A DNA stretch of 64,000 nucleotides from Contendibacter sp031732755 (GTDB lineage: Bacteria; Pseudomonadota; Gammaproteobacteria; Competibacterales; Competibacteraceae), in NCBI GenBank assembly GCA_031732755.1, contig JAVMKI010000071.1, positions 12,553 through 76,552 of the forward strand, read 5' to 3'. This document shows, in pieces, positions 37,384 through 45,490 of the stretch; position 1 is the first letter of the stretch; the number at the start of each line of letters is the position of its first letter. A program made the translations under genes and the position numbers. The notes beneath the pieces were generated by a model. It worked only from the letters and a program-made list of their open reading frames with translations, was not told the origin of the DNA and did not search any database.

Positions 37384-39171
37384 TTACGCCGGTAACCGGA
37401 ACACGCGCACTGAGTTCAACAGGCCTCTAGCGTATTCCACCAGATTGGTGGTGTGGGTCGTTTGCTCCTGCAATTGCTGACTGGTCTGGCGGGCGCTTTC
37501 CTGAATCTGCTGGGCGCGTTCCAGCAGTTCATTGCTGACGCGCGCTTGTTCCTGTGAACGGGACGCAATTTGTTGTACGGCAGCCACCAACTCGGCGGTG
37601 GTTTCCTGGGTACGTTTCATCTGGTCACCGGCCTGTTCCGCCAGCCGGCTGCCGTCCACGACCTGACTGATGGCGGTATTCATGGTATTCACGGTATCCG
37701 CTGTCTCGATCTGGATGTTGTTCACCAGGGTGGCGATTTGCGAAGTCGCCTCGCGCGCGTTTTCCGCCAGGCGCTGCACCTCGCCCGCCACGACCGCGAA
37801 CCCTCGGCCCGCCTCACCAGCCGAGGCGGCGTGCATACTGGCGTTCAACGCCAAGATGTGGGTGCGTTCGGCGATGGTGTTGATCAGATTCACCACACCG
37901 CTGATTTCCTGGGAACGCTCGCCCAGTCGCTTGATACGCTTTTCCGTCTCGCGGATGGTATCGCGGGTGTTGTTGATACCACTAACCGTGCTGGTCACCG
38001 TTTGCAGCGCCGTTTGAGTGGTCTTGATGGCGGTTTCAGCAGCGGCGTTGCAGGTTTGCGCCAGTTGCGCGATCTGCTTCATGGCGTCCGCGGCGGCGGC
38101 CAAATCGGCGGCGGTTTGTTCCACCGCTCGACGCTCACGATCAGCCACGGTAATCACCGTATCGGACTGCGCTTTCACCGTGTCGGAGGCGGTCGCCACT
38201 TGTTCAGAGATCTGGGTGACGCCCTGCAACACCTTGGCGGTTTCGGCGGTCAATAGATTCAGCGCGTCGGCGACTGGACCGGTCACGTCCTCGGTCACCG
38301 GCACCTTGACGGTCAGGTCTTTCTGGCTGAGTTGGGATACGGCATGCAGCAGACCGATGACGGAATCGTTAAGCTGCTCGTTTTCCCGTTCCACCTGCAC
38401 CAACGTGTTCACCCGTTCGCCCAGCATGTTGTCAAACGCTTGACCCAGTTGCGACAGTTCATCCCCACCTATCAAGCTGGTGCGAGAGCTGTAGTTGCCT
38501 TTGCCGATCTGTTCCACCACGCTGGCAATCCGGTGTACCGGACGAAAGATGGAGCGATAAATGATCACACCGATCAGGATTGAAGCCAGCAGACCAAACC
38601 CGGCCAGTCCAGCAATCAGCAGGCGAAATTGTTGACTGGTTTGCTGAGCGAGGGTCAGCGCCTGTGCGGATTGCGCGGATACCCGGCTTGAAGCCTCCAA
38701 CATCGCTTTGAAGAAGGGATCGCTCAACGCCTCCAAATCGTTGGCCACAAACAGGCCCAGGCGGGTGCGATCACGCTTGGCGAACAAATTCTCTACCGCA
38801 TTGATCAGCTTCTGTATACCGGCAATATCGCCAGCGCTGGCATCGTTTACCTGGCCTTGTGGATTTAAGGCGCCCCGTTCATCTTGATAACGCTGCCAAG
38901 CTTTGTTGATATCGCTGGTCGCTTGCAGCAATGATGCGTCGGCCTCCTCCCAGTTGATGCTGCCCAGCACGACTTTATTGACCAAGCCGAGCAGGTTGCT
39001 GCGCACCGATTCGGTCAATGCGCTCAGATTGGTTTGGGTCTGGGTCGTTGCGCTGAACTGGCTTACGCTGCTGCTCACGCGATCCATCCCTAAATAAGCG
39101 ATCAGGCCTACGACCGATAAAAAGACCAATTGCAAGATAATCAAAATGACCAATCGGGTGCTGATTTTCAT
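37384..39171 (-). CDS. pilJ: PilJ-like methyl-accepting chemotaxis protein
   Basis: 595 residues: TM1 about 8-28, a periplasmic sensor region about 30-180, TM2 about 182-205, HAMP about 206-260, then a cytoplasmic signalling coiled coil. The hairpin tip reads INTIAERTHILALNASMHAA with AGEAGRGFAVVAGEVQRLAE, close to PilJ. The cluster contains no CheR or CheB gene, so methylation-based adaptation may be absent or borrowed from elsewhere. The gene lies between the binding-protein gene and the kinase gene, so the periplasmic region may contact that binding protein. Confidence 0.9.
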   Translation of the reverse strand: MKISTRLVILIILQLVFLSVVGLIAYLGMDRVSSSVSQFSATTQTQTNLSALTESVRSNLLGLVNKVVLGSINWEEADASLLQATSDINKAWQRYQDERGALNPQGQVNDASAGDIAGIQKLINAVENLFAKRDRTRLGLFVANDLEALSDPFFKAMLEASSRVSAQSAQALTLAQQTSQQFRLLIAGLAGFGLLASILIGVIIYRSIFRPVHRIASVVEQIGKGNYSSRTSLIGGDELSQLGQAFDNMLGERVNTLVQVERENEQLNDSVIGLLHAVSQLSQKDLTVKVPVTEDVTGPVADALNLLTAETAKVLQGVTQISEQVATASDTVKAQSDTVITVADRERRAVEQTAADLAAAADAMKQIAQLAQTCNAAAETAIKTTQTALQTVTSTVSGINNTRDTIRETEKRIKRLGERSQEISGVVNLINTIAERTHILALNASMHAASAGEAGRGFAVVAGEVQRLAENAREATSQIATLVNNIQIETADTVNTMNTAISQVVDGSRLAEQAGDQMKRTQETTAELVAAVQQIASRSQEQARVSNELLERAQQIQESARQTSQQLQEQTTHTTNLVEYARGLLNSVRVFRLPA

Positions 39172-39385
39172 ATAGCGCTCCTGTACAGGTTACGAAGTCT
39201 TTAAAATTCCATTATTGTTAATCGATTGAAGAATCGACAATTTTTCAGGAATTCATGGCATGAAAAAGTCACCAAACCCAGATAACTCCTGAAAGAGTGC
39301 TATATGTTCTCAACCTCTACTGATGAGAAAATAAGTCGACACGATCAATCATCACCATCAAAACCATAACTATAAATATAACCAA

Positions 39386-40672
39386 CTAATCATGAAGCAT
39401 TTTTTTAAAAGCCTCTAGGGAGAAAGTCTCATACTTATCATCATTCAGAAGATCGAGCAGCACTAAACCTGAACCAGAATTTCCTTTGGTGAAATCAATC
39501 TTTAAGCCACCCAGATCGAAGGCTTGTCGATGCGCGGCCTCAACGAAATTCACACGCGTCATCGCCCCATTAATGGAACGCGCGATAGCCAGAAACAGGC
39601 GGCCAACGATAAACCCCTCAAGGCTTACTGGATTCAATTGTGGACCAAGCGCCTTTCTTGCATCCGCGAGCAGTGGCAATGGTGAATCCAGTGCTGGGAC
39701 TACCTGGGTAACGATAACTTTATGGTGCACGTCATTTTTAAGCAGTAAGTTTTTCAATGCATCCCCAGCAGCGGTGCTTGAAATGGCCGCAAATGACCAG
39801 GATTCATTTTTATAGAGAGCATAAGCAATAAAATCAGCGGCCACTTTTGGCGTGGCAACCATGATAACAAGACGGCATGGTGATTTACTTGTATTTTCCC
39901 AATTTTTCAATGATTGATAACCTTCCCGTAAACGCACCGTTCCACGTGGGTAAAAACCAACCGGACCAACATTATTGAGCGCCGGGTTGATCCCGCCCAT
40001 CATCACTTCCATGTTTTGGTCGAGTTTTTCACTAATATCCTGAGTATTTGGCAATTTCTTCAATCCAGTCTTTAATCCATCAATTCCAGCAAGACCATCC
40101 GCATCATTTTGTACGAACAGGCAAATCTGCGCCGGTTTTACTCCAGCATCGGTTGCCATCGTGACCAAGGTATTGATTTCCTGAGCATGGCCAGGACGAA
40201 AATTCAGCATGTCACCATCAGTTTGGATTTGACCTGACGTATAAAAACCCAGTGCTGGCAACTTATTCGCCGCCAGCACCGGCATCAGCTTGAGGCTGGC
40301 CAGAGTACCGACATTACCCAACATCATGAACACACCTTGATCAATCAAGGTTCTAGCAACTTCAATGGTGGTAATCGGTTCATTGAAATTATTCAATACA
40401 TTCAACTCCACTGTCCGACCTTGGATCATTTGGCCGGCGAGTGCCGCGTCCATCCCTTGTTTCATGGCCAAACCGTAAACCATGTAATCTCCTTCCAAAG
40501 GTAGAATCGATCCGATGCGGATGGTTTTATCGGTGACGCCGGGCTCTTCGGCCCAACTCAAGGAGAGGACCGTACTCAGGCCCAGCAGTAATCCCAACGC
40601 CATTCCGTCTCTTAACCGTCGCCAACCGATTATCGCGCCGGTAACATCTTTGGAATTATCGTGTGCGTGCAT
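39386..40672 (-). CDS. Periplasmic binding protein, branched-chain amino acid type, within the Pil-Chp operon
   Basis: 428 residues with an internal-type signal sequence (hydrophobic about 24-41, ending SLSWAEE) and a type I periplasmic binding fold like LivJ or AmiC (KTIRIGSILPLEGDYMVYGLAMKQGMDAAL, then LGNVGTLASLKLMPVLAANKLPALGFYTSG). No ABC permease or ATPase gene is nearby; its neighbours are pilI and pilJ on the same strand. A sensory role presenting a small ligand to the PilJ-like receptor is inferred. The 214 bp between this gene and pilJ are AT-rich and may hold a separate promoter. Base composition is more AT-rich than the rest of the operon. Confidence 0.85.
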   Translation of the reverse strand: MHAHDNSKDVTGAIIGWRRLRDGMALGLLLGLSTVLSLSWAEEPGVTDKTIRIGSILPLEGDYMVYGLAMKQGMDAALAGQMIQGRTVELNVLNNFNEPITTIEVARTLIDQGVFMMLGNVGTLASLKLMPVLAANKLPALGFYTSGQIQTDGDMLNFRPGHAQEINTLVTMATDAGVKPAQICLFVQNDADGLAGIDGLKTGLKKLPNTQDISEKLDQNMEVMMGGINPALNNVGPVGFYPRGTVRLREGYQSLKNWENTSKSPCRLVIMVATPKVAADFIAYALYKNESWSFAAISSTAAGDALKNLLLKNDVHHKVIVTQVVPALDSPLPLLADARKALGPQLNPVSLEGFIVGRLFLAIARSINGAMTRVNFVEAAHRQAFDLGGLKIDFTKGNSGSGLVLLDLLNDDKYETFSLEAFKKMLHD

Positions 40673-40743
40673 ATGCGGCGCCTCCCAGGATGAACATTGA
40701 CAGTTGGATCAGCATCTCAAACTTCATCTCTTGATCACGGCGC

Positions 40744-41298
40744 TCAGGCTACGCCCCCTACCCACCTACCGAGCGCCTGAAAAAAGCTCTGGTGGTTGAA
40801 TTCCAGCCATACGATGTCGTCCTGAACATAGGCTTGAGCGATATGGGGCCGTAGCGTGGAGGGCAAAGGCGGTAATCTGGCGAGAACATGGCGGGTAACC
40901 GCCATCTGGGGAAGTTCACCGATGAGAACGCCCACCGCTTGGTCGCCCCGATCCAGAATCAGTAGCCAATGCTTTTTCGAAGCGATGCCATCGCCCAGTT
41001 CCAGGAACTGTTGCATGTCGAATACCGGTACCAGATTGCCACGTAAGTTGACTAACCCTGGAAACCAAGACGGCGTATTCGGCAGTGGATAAATCGATGT
41101 CCGCTCCATCACTTCGCTGACGGTATCTTGACCGATTAACAGACCGACACCACCGACCCGGAAACCATAACGGGCGCGCTCCTGTTCAAGCGGCGCGATG
41201 CCGGTGGTTACGCCGCGCGGCGGTTTGAAACGGCTCAGCGCCACACTGGGATCGAGCCAGCGCCGGGGAGCTTCGATGGTTTTGTCATTCATGGTCAC
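40744..41298 (-). CDS. pilI: PilI-like CheW coupling protein
   Basis: 184 residues, one CheW domain: YGFRVGGVGLLIGQDTVSEVMERTSIYPLPNTPSWFPGLVNLRGNLVPVFDMQ carries the conserved receptor-coupling NLRG motif. It links the PilJ-like receptor to the kinase. It starts 16 bp after the PilH-like gene. An N-terminal extension of about 35 residues precedes the fold. Confidence 0.9.
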   Translation of the reverse strand: MTMNDKTIEAPRRWLDPSVALSRFKPPRGVTTGIAPLEQERARYGFRVGGVGLLIGQDTVSEVMERTSIYPLPNTPSWFPGLVNLRGNLVPVFDMQQFLELGDGIASKKHWLLILDRGDQAVGVLIGELPQMAVTRHVLARLPPLPSTLRPHIAQAYVQDDIVWLEFNHQSFFQALGRWVGGVA

Positions 41299-41314
41299 AA
41301 GGTAAAGCGCGGTT

Positions 41315-41680
41315 TCAGAAAAATACCTTCAACTGATCGATGATGGTGTCAGCCGTATAAGGCTTGGTGACGAACGCCTTGCCACCCTGCATCTGCGCCC
41401 AGAGTCGGTCCGCCTTCTGATTTTTGCTGGTCACGAAGACCACCGGAATACCCTTGGTGGCGCTTTCATTACTCAGCAGGCGGCAGGCGGCGTAACCATC
41501 CATATCCGGCATGATGATATCCATGAAGATCAGATCGGGTTTTTCCACCCTGACTTTCTCGACGGCCTCCTTGCCATTAGCTGCGGCAACCACGATACAA
41601 CCCGCTTCAGCCACAATGTTTTTGATGTTCACCAGATCAGTTGGGGAATCATCAACGACAAGCACTTTGCGTAGGGGCAT
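41315..41680 (-). CDS. pilH: PilH-like single-domain response regulator
   Basis: 121 residues beginning MPLRKVLVVDDSPTD at ATG 41680, chosen because GAGGA lies 7 nt upstream; a longer reading to 41701 would bury that site. A lone receiver domain with the acidic pair in VVDDS, the phosphoacceptor Asp in FMDIIMPDMDGY and the conserved Lys in FVTKPY. It resembles PilH, which opposes or drains phosphate from PilG in the Pil-Chp pathway. Confidence 0.88.
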   Translation of the reverse strand: MPLRKVLVVDDSPTDLVNIKNIVAEAGCIVVAAANGKEAVEKVRVEKPDLIFMDIIMPDMDGYAACRLLSNESATKGIPVVFVTSKNQKADRLWAQMQGGKAFVTKPYTADTIIDQLKVFF

Positions 41681-41748
41681 GGCAATTTCCTCTCGGGTCA
41701 ATCAGGCCTGGGATAAAAAACGGTTACCCATCTTCACCAAAAGATGGC

Positions 41749-42546
41749 TTATGAAAGTTTCAAATACTTCCTGACTGTTTTTTGAAAAGTGGATTGAGTC
41801 ACTGGTTTGGTAAGATATGTATCACATCCCGCCAGAGTACCCTTGACTCGGTCGAATGGCGATGACTTGCTGGTCAGCATGATGATCGGGGTTTTTTTCC
41901 TGGCTCTATCCTTTTTGATGGTCTTGCAGATCTGATAGCCGTCAATGCCGGGTAACACCACGTCCAGGAAAATCAATTCGTAATCATTCTGAGCCAGCGC
42001 TTCAAACGCCTGTTCGCCAGACTCGACCGCGTTAACCTGGACGCCAAGCAGTTGGAGCTCCAGTTCGAGCTGCTTGCGAACGGTGTTGCTGTCATCCACC
42101 ACCAGAGCGGTTGGAGTGGGCGGTTCGGCGCTGGCGGAATTGGCCGACGCCGATTCCTCGCCGATCACGCGTTCTGGAGCGGCGCTGGGTGTCTGAGCCG
42201 CCAACAGGTCCAATACCCCGAATACGCGGGTGGCAATAAAGGGCCGGCGCAGGTAGTGCGCCACACCACTCGCCGGTGGATCTTTGCTGACCAGGACTGC
42301 GGGGATTCGTGACTGCGCCGCGCCCGTTTGAAGCTTCGCGGCTTTATTGCGCAAGGCGTGCCACTCCGCCAAGGCAGTGGGATCGTCCTTGTCCACAATG
42401 AGGATTTGACTCGATTCTTCGACAGAAATTAGTGTATAGGTATAGGTACGATACAGGGAAAGCTTAAAGATATTCTTCAAAACTTTCCGCTCCTGCTCGG
42501 GGATTCCGATCATGGCGACCGCGAAGGTTTTTCCATCGTTCATCAT
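41749..42546 (-). CDS. PilG-like response regulator with extra N-terminal domain
   Basis: 265 residues from ATG 42546 (GGAG 5 nt upstream; 42543 is equally possible). Residues about 145-265 form a receiver domain with VVDDSN, phosphoacceptor Asp in IFLDVVLPGIDGY and Lys in YLTKPV. Residues 1-125 form an unrelated alpha/beta domain (FAVAMIGIPEQERKVLKNIF, QILIVDKDD, AVLVSKDPP) that looks like a degenerate receiver without the acidic site, joined by an Ala/Ser/Pro linker. Pseudomonas PilG is a single receiver of about 135 residues, so the N-terminal domain is an addition. It is the first gene of the operon. Confidence 0.8.
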   Translation of the reverse strand: MMNDGKTFAVAMIGIPEQERKVLKNIFKLSLYRTYTYTLISVEESSQILIVDKDDPTALAEWHALRNKAAKLQTGAAQSRIPAVLVSKDPPASGVAHYLRRPFIATRVFGVLDLLAAQTPSAAPERVIGEESASANSASAEPPTPTALVVDDSNTVRKQLELELQLLGVQVNAVESGEQAFEALAQNDYELIFLDVVLPGIDGYQICKTIKKDRARKKTPIIMLTSKSSPFDRVKGTLAGCDTYLTKPVTQSTFQKTVRKYLKLS

Positions 42547-42660
42547 TCTCACTCCAACATTTGATGGATTTCTTTCGGCAACCCTATCAGAACCGGATCG
42601 AGGCAAGACGCAAAGCGGATAAAAGGTATCCAGAAAATCATTTCAGTTTCGTGAAACGCG

Positions 42661-42696
42661 GAAAAAAATTCGGGCCAAGAAGTTTCTTGGCCCGAA
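42661..42696 (-). terminator. Intrinsic terminator downstream of the FmdB gene
   Basis: A 13-bp perfect stem, TTCGGGCCAAGAA (42669-42681) with TTCTTGGCCCGAA (42684-42696), is followed on the minus strand by seven T residues. It isolates the FmdB-family gene from the chemosensory operon downstream. Confidence 0.88.
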
Positions 42697-42776
42697 CGAG
42701 AAAATATTGCGCTGCTTGGCGAAGGAAGGAGGAGGGGAAAATATCCTTATGGCGCTGGTGAGGGATTTCTCCGGGC

Positions 42777-43082
42777 TCAACCGGCGGTCGTCGCCGGCGC
42801 GGCGCAGGCTCCACACCCGCCGGCGCTATCGCAAGTGGCCGTAGATTTGCTCTCGCTGGTTGGAGCGCTGTCGTCCTTGGCGACGTTTTTCCTCTTATCG
42901 CCGCTCTTGAAGTCGGTTTCGTACCAACCGCTGCCCTTGAGCCGGAACCCGACCGGCGAAATCAGCTTCTGTAGTTCCGGCTGGCCGCAGCTCGGACAGT
43001 CGCTGAGTTCGGGATCGCTGAGTTTTTGCAACACTTCGAGCTCGTGGTTGCAGGATCGGCAACGGTATTCGTAAATGGGCAT
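42777..43082 (-). CDS. FmdB-family zinc ribbon protein
   Basis: 101 residues: MPIYEYRCRSCNHELEVLQKLSDPELSDCPSCG contains two CxxC pairs forming a zinc ribbon, followed by LISPVGFRLKGSGWYETDFK, the conserved second half of the family. The tail is Ser/Thr/Cys-rich (GGCGAC). The function of this very common family is not established; the link to fmd regulation in methylotrophs is historical. It is the sole gene of its transcript. Confidence 0.92.
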   Translation of the reverse strand: MPIYEYRCRSCNHELEVLQKLSDPELSDCPSCGQPELQKLISPVGFRLKGSGWYETDFKSGDKRKNVAKDDSAPTSESKSTATCDSAGGCGACAAPATTAG

Positions 43083-43201
43083 GACGTACCTCGCGGGCTG
43101 AGGGAATGATTGAGGAACTCAATCAAGTGGTATGGGGATGGCGCGCGGCGATTTCAAGGCGCTGGCCCAGGGCCGCCGCGATTGCGGTTACACTACCCTG
43201 T

Positions 43202-44572
43202 ATGTCGCTATCTTCGCTATCTTTTCGTCTGCTGCGTACGACTTTGTTCGTCTTGTGGCTGGCCGGCTGCGATCATGCCGCTGACCGAACGGTCGTGGTG
43301 GAGTTCTGGGCCATGGGTCAGGAGGGCGAACAGGTCAAGGCGCTGTTGCCGGAGTTCGAGCGCCGTCACCCAGGCTTGCGGGTGCGTGTGCAGCAAATTC
43401 CCTGGAGCGCGGCGCACGAGAAACTGTTGACCGCCTACGCGGGCGACGCCATGCCGGACCTGTTCCAGCTCGGCAATACCTGGATTCCCGAATTCGTGGC
43501 CCTGCGCGCCGTGGAACCGCTGGACGCGCGGCTGCAAACCTGGCCGGCGGCGGCGCTGGAAGACTACTTTTCCGGCATTCTCGCCACTAATCGGCTGGAT
43601 GGCCATACCTACGCACTGCCGTGGTACGTGGACACCCGGCTGTTCTTCTACCGCACCGACCTGTTGGCCGCCGCCGGTTTCGCCGAACCACCCACAACCT
43701 GGGAAGCGTGGATACAAGCCATGACCCGGATCAAGGCGCGGGTCGGGTCGGAACGCTATGCCATTCTGCTCCCGATCAATGAATGGCAGTTGCCGGTGAT
43801 TCTGGCGCTGCAACGGGGCGCGACGCTGCTGCGCGACCGCGACCAATACAGTAACTTTCAAGAACCGCGCTTTCGCGAGGCGTTCGATTTCTATCTGAGC
43901 CTGTTCGAGCGGAAGCTGGCGCCGCCGGTGGGCCATGCCCAGATGGCCAATCTCTATCAGGAATTCGCCAACGGCGCGTTCGCAATCTACGTCAGCGGGC
44001 CGTGGAACATCGGCGAGTTCGGGCGACGGTTACCGGCGACGGTGCGGCCGCACTGGAATACCGCGCCGTTGCCAGTATGGATTCCCCCCGATCCCAGCCT
44101 TCCCCCGCCAGAAGGGAGAGAATCCTGGGTAGGCGCATCGCTGGCCGGCGGCGCCAGCCTGGCCCTGAGTCGGACTTCACCCCGCCGAGAGGCAGCTTGG
44201 AAACTGCTGGAATTTCTGGTCGAACCGGAACAACAGGCACGCTTCTATCAACTGACTGGCGATCTGCCCGCCCGCCAGTCGGCCTGGAACGATCCGGCGT
44301 TGGCCGGCAACCGTTACGCCCAGGCGTTCCAGCGCCAGTTGCAACAAGTCCGGGCGACGCCCGCGATTCCCGAATGGGAGCGCATCGCCGACAAGCTCGC
44401 CTATCATGCCGAACGGGCCATTCGCCAGCAGGTCAGCGTGGATGAGGCGCTGGCGGCGCTGGATCGGGACGTGGACCGGATTCTGGAAAAACGGCGCTGG
44501 CTGTTACGCCAGGGAACACAACCCTCTTCCCCGGCCCTTCTCCCGCCCGCAGGCGAGGGGCGTGAACGATGA
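43202..44572 (+). CDS. Sugar ABC transporter substrate-binding lipoprotein
   Basis: 456 residues from ATG 43202, an export signal ending in the lipobox LWLAGC (Cys23); earlier in-frame starts lack family similarity. A family 1 extracellular solute-binding protein like MalE or UgpB: VVVEFWAMGQEGEQVKALLPEFERRHPG, DLFQLGNTWIPEF, YALPWYVDTRLFFYR, GAFAIYVSGPWNIGEF. It delivers a sugar to the two permeases that follow. Two REP-like palindromes have been absorbed into the frame: about 13 residues (PPDPSLPPPEGRE) in the C-terminal lobe and the Pro-rich C-terminal tail. The stop overlaps the next start (ATGA). Confidence 0.92.
   Translation: MSLSSLSFRLLRTTLFVLWLAGCDHAADRTVVVEFWAMGQEGEQVKALLPEFERRHPGLRVRVQQIPWSAAHEKLLTAYAGDAMPDLFQLGNTWIPEFVALRAVEPLDARLQTWPAAALEDYFSGILATNRLDGHTYALPWYVDTRLFFYRTDLLAAAGFAEPPTTWEAWIQAMTRIKARVGSERYAILLPINEWQLPVILALQRGATLLRDRDQYSNFQEPRFREAFDFYLSLFERKLAPPVGHAQMANLYQEFANGAFAIYVSGPWNIGEFGRRLPATVRPHWNTAPLPVWIPPDPSLPPPEGRESWVGASLAGGASLALSRTSPRREAAWKLLEFLVEPEQQARFYQLTGDLPARQSAWNDPALAGNRYAQAFQRQLQQVRATPAIPEWERIADKLAYHAERAIRQQVSVDEALAALDRDVDRILEKRRWLLRQGTQPSSPALLPPAGEGRER
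44081..44126. repeat. REP-like repeat inserted in coding sequence (copy 2)
   Basis: A pyrimidine-rich arm (CAGCCTTCCCCCGCC) faces a purine-rich arm (AAGGGAGAGAATCC), as in the copy at 7251-7285. It encodes the unusual proline-rich PDPSLPPPEGRE loop of the binding protein without breaking the frame. Confidence 0.5.
44522..44560. repeat. REP-like repeat at the 3' end of the binding-protein gene (copy 3)
   Basis: CCCTTCTCCCGCC then CGCA then GGCGAGGGG forms a short imperfect hairpin of the same kind as copies 1 and 2. It encodes the last residues of the binding protein (PALLPPAGEGRE), just before the overlapping permease start. Confidence 0.5.
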
Positions 44573-45459
44573 GGGGTTTCGAACGCCATGCCGCCATCAG
44601 CGCGGGGCTGTTCCTCGCGCCCGCGCTGTTTCTGATCGCGGTGTTTTTCTTCCTGCCGGTACTGGCGGCATTGCTGCTGAGCTTCACCGACTTTGACATC
44701 TATGCCCTGGGCGATCTGAACCGGCTGCGCTTTGTCGGCTTCAACAATTATTTGCAACTGCTGCAAAGCCCTCTGTTCTGGACGGCGCTGGGCAATACCT
44801 GCTATTTCGTGACCGTCGGCGGACCGTTATCGGTGGCGGTTTCACTTGGGGCCGCGCTGCTGGTGAACGCCCGCCTGAACCGCTTTCCGGGTTTTTTCCG
44901 CGCCGCCTTCTTCCTGCCGGTCGTGACAACCCTGGTGGCGGTAGCGGTCGTCTGGCGCTATCTCTACCATCCGCGCCATGGCCTGCTGAATCACGGCTTG
45001 AGTTTGCTGGGCCTGGGACCGATCGACTGGCTGGGCGACCCGGACTGGGCGATGCCGGCGATCATCCTGATGGCGGTGTGGAAAAACTTCGGCTTCAACA
45101 TGATCATCTTCATCGCCGGCCTGCAAAACATCCCGACTTCGCTTTACGAAGCGGCGCGGATTGACGGGGCCAGCGCCTGGCGGCAATTCCGCCATATCAC
45201 CTTGCCACTATTGAGGCCGACCTTCCTGTTCGTGGCGCTGATGACCATGATCGGCTACTTCCAGGTGTTCGCCGAGCCGTACGTGATGACCCAAGGCGGC
45301 CCCGCCAACCGCACCCTCAGCGTGGTGCTGCTCATGTACGAGGAAGGCTTCCGCTGGTGGAACATGGGTTACGCCTCGGCGGCGGCGTTCGTGCTGTTCG
45401 CGCTGATCCTGGCCGGCACCGTGTTGCAACTGAAACTGCGGCGGGAAAAATCGCCATGA
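44569..45459 (+). CDS. Sugar ABC transporter permease (MalF/UgpA type)
   Basis: 296 residues, six membrane helices. The EAA loop for ATPase contact is present: YEAARIDGASAWRQFRHITLPLLRP (about 196-220). It has the N-terminal FLAPALFLIAVFFFLPVLAALLLSFTDF typical of the MalF-like partner. It overlaps the substrate-binding gene by 4 bp. Confidence 0.94.
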   Translation: MRGFERHAAISAGLFLAPALFLIAVFFFLPVLAALLLSFTDFDIYALGDLNRLRFVGFNNYLQLLQSPLFWTALGNTCYFVTVGGPLSVAVSLGAALLVNARLNRFPGFFRAAFFLPVVTTLVAVAVVWRYLYHPRHGLLNHGLSLLGLGPIDWLGDPDWAMPAIILMAVWKNFGFNMIIFIAGLQNIPTSLYEAARIDGASAWRQFRHITLPLLRPTFLFVALMTMIGYFQVFAEPYVMTQGGPANRTLSVVLLMYEEGFRWWNMGYASAAAFVLFALILAGTVLQLKLRREKSP

Positions 45460-45490
45460 GCCGCTTCGCCCGTTCCCAGCAATTCCTTCC

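Noticed and set aside
39172..39385. Small gene or riboswitch in the AT-rich gap between pilJ and the binding-protein gene
   Set aside because: No open frame with a ribosome-binding site and no recognisable conserved RNA fold; at most a promoter or short hairpin.
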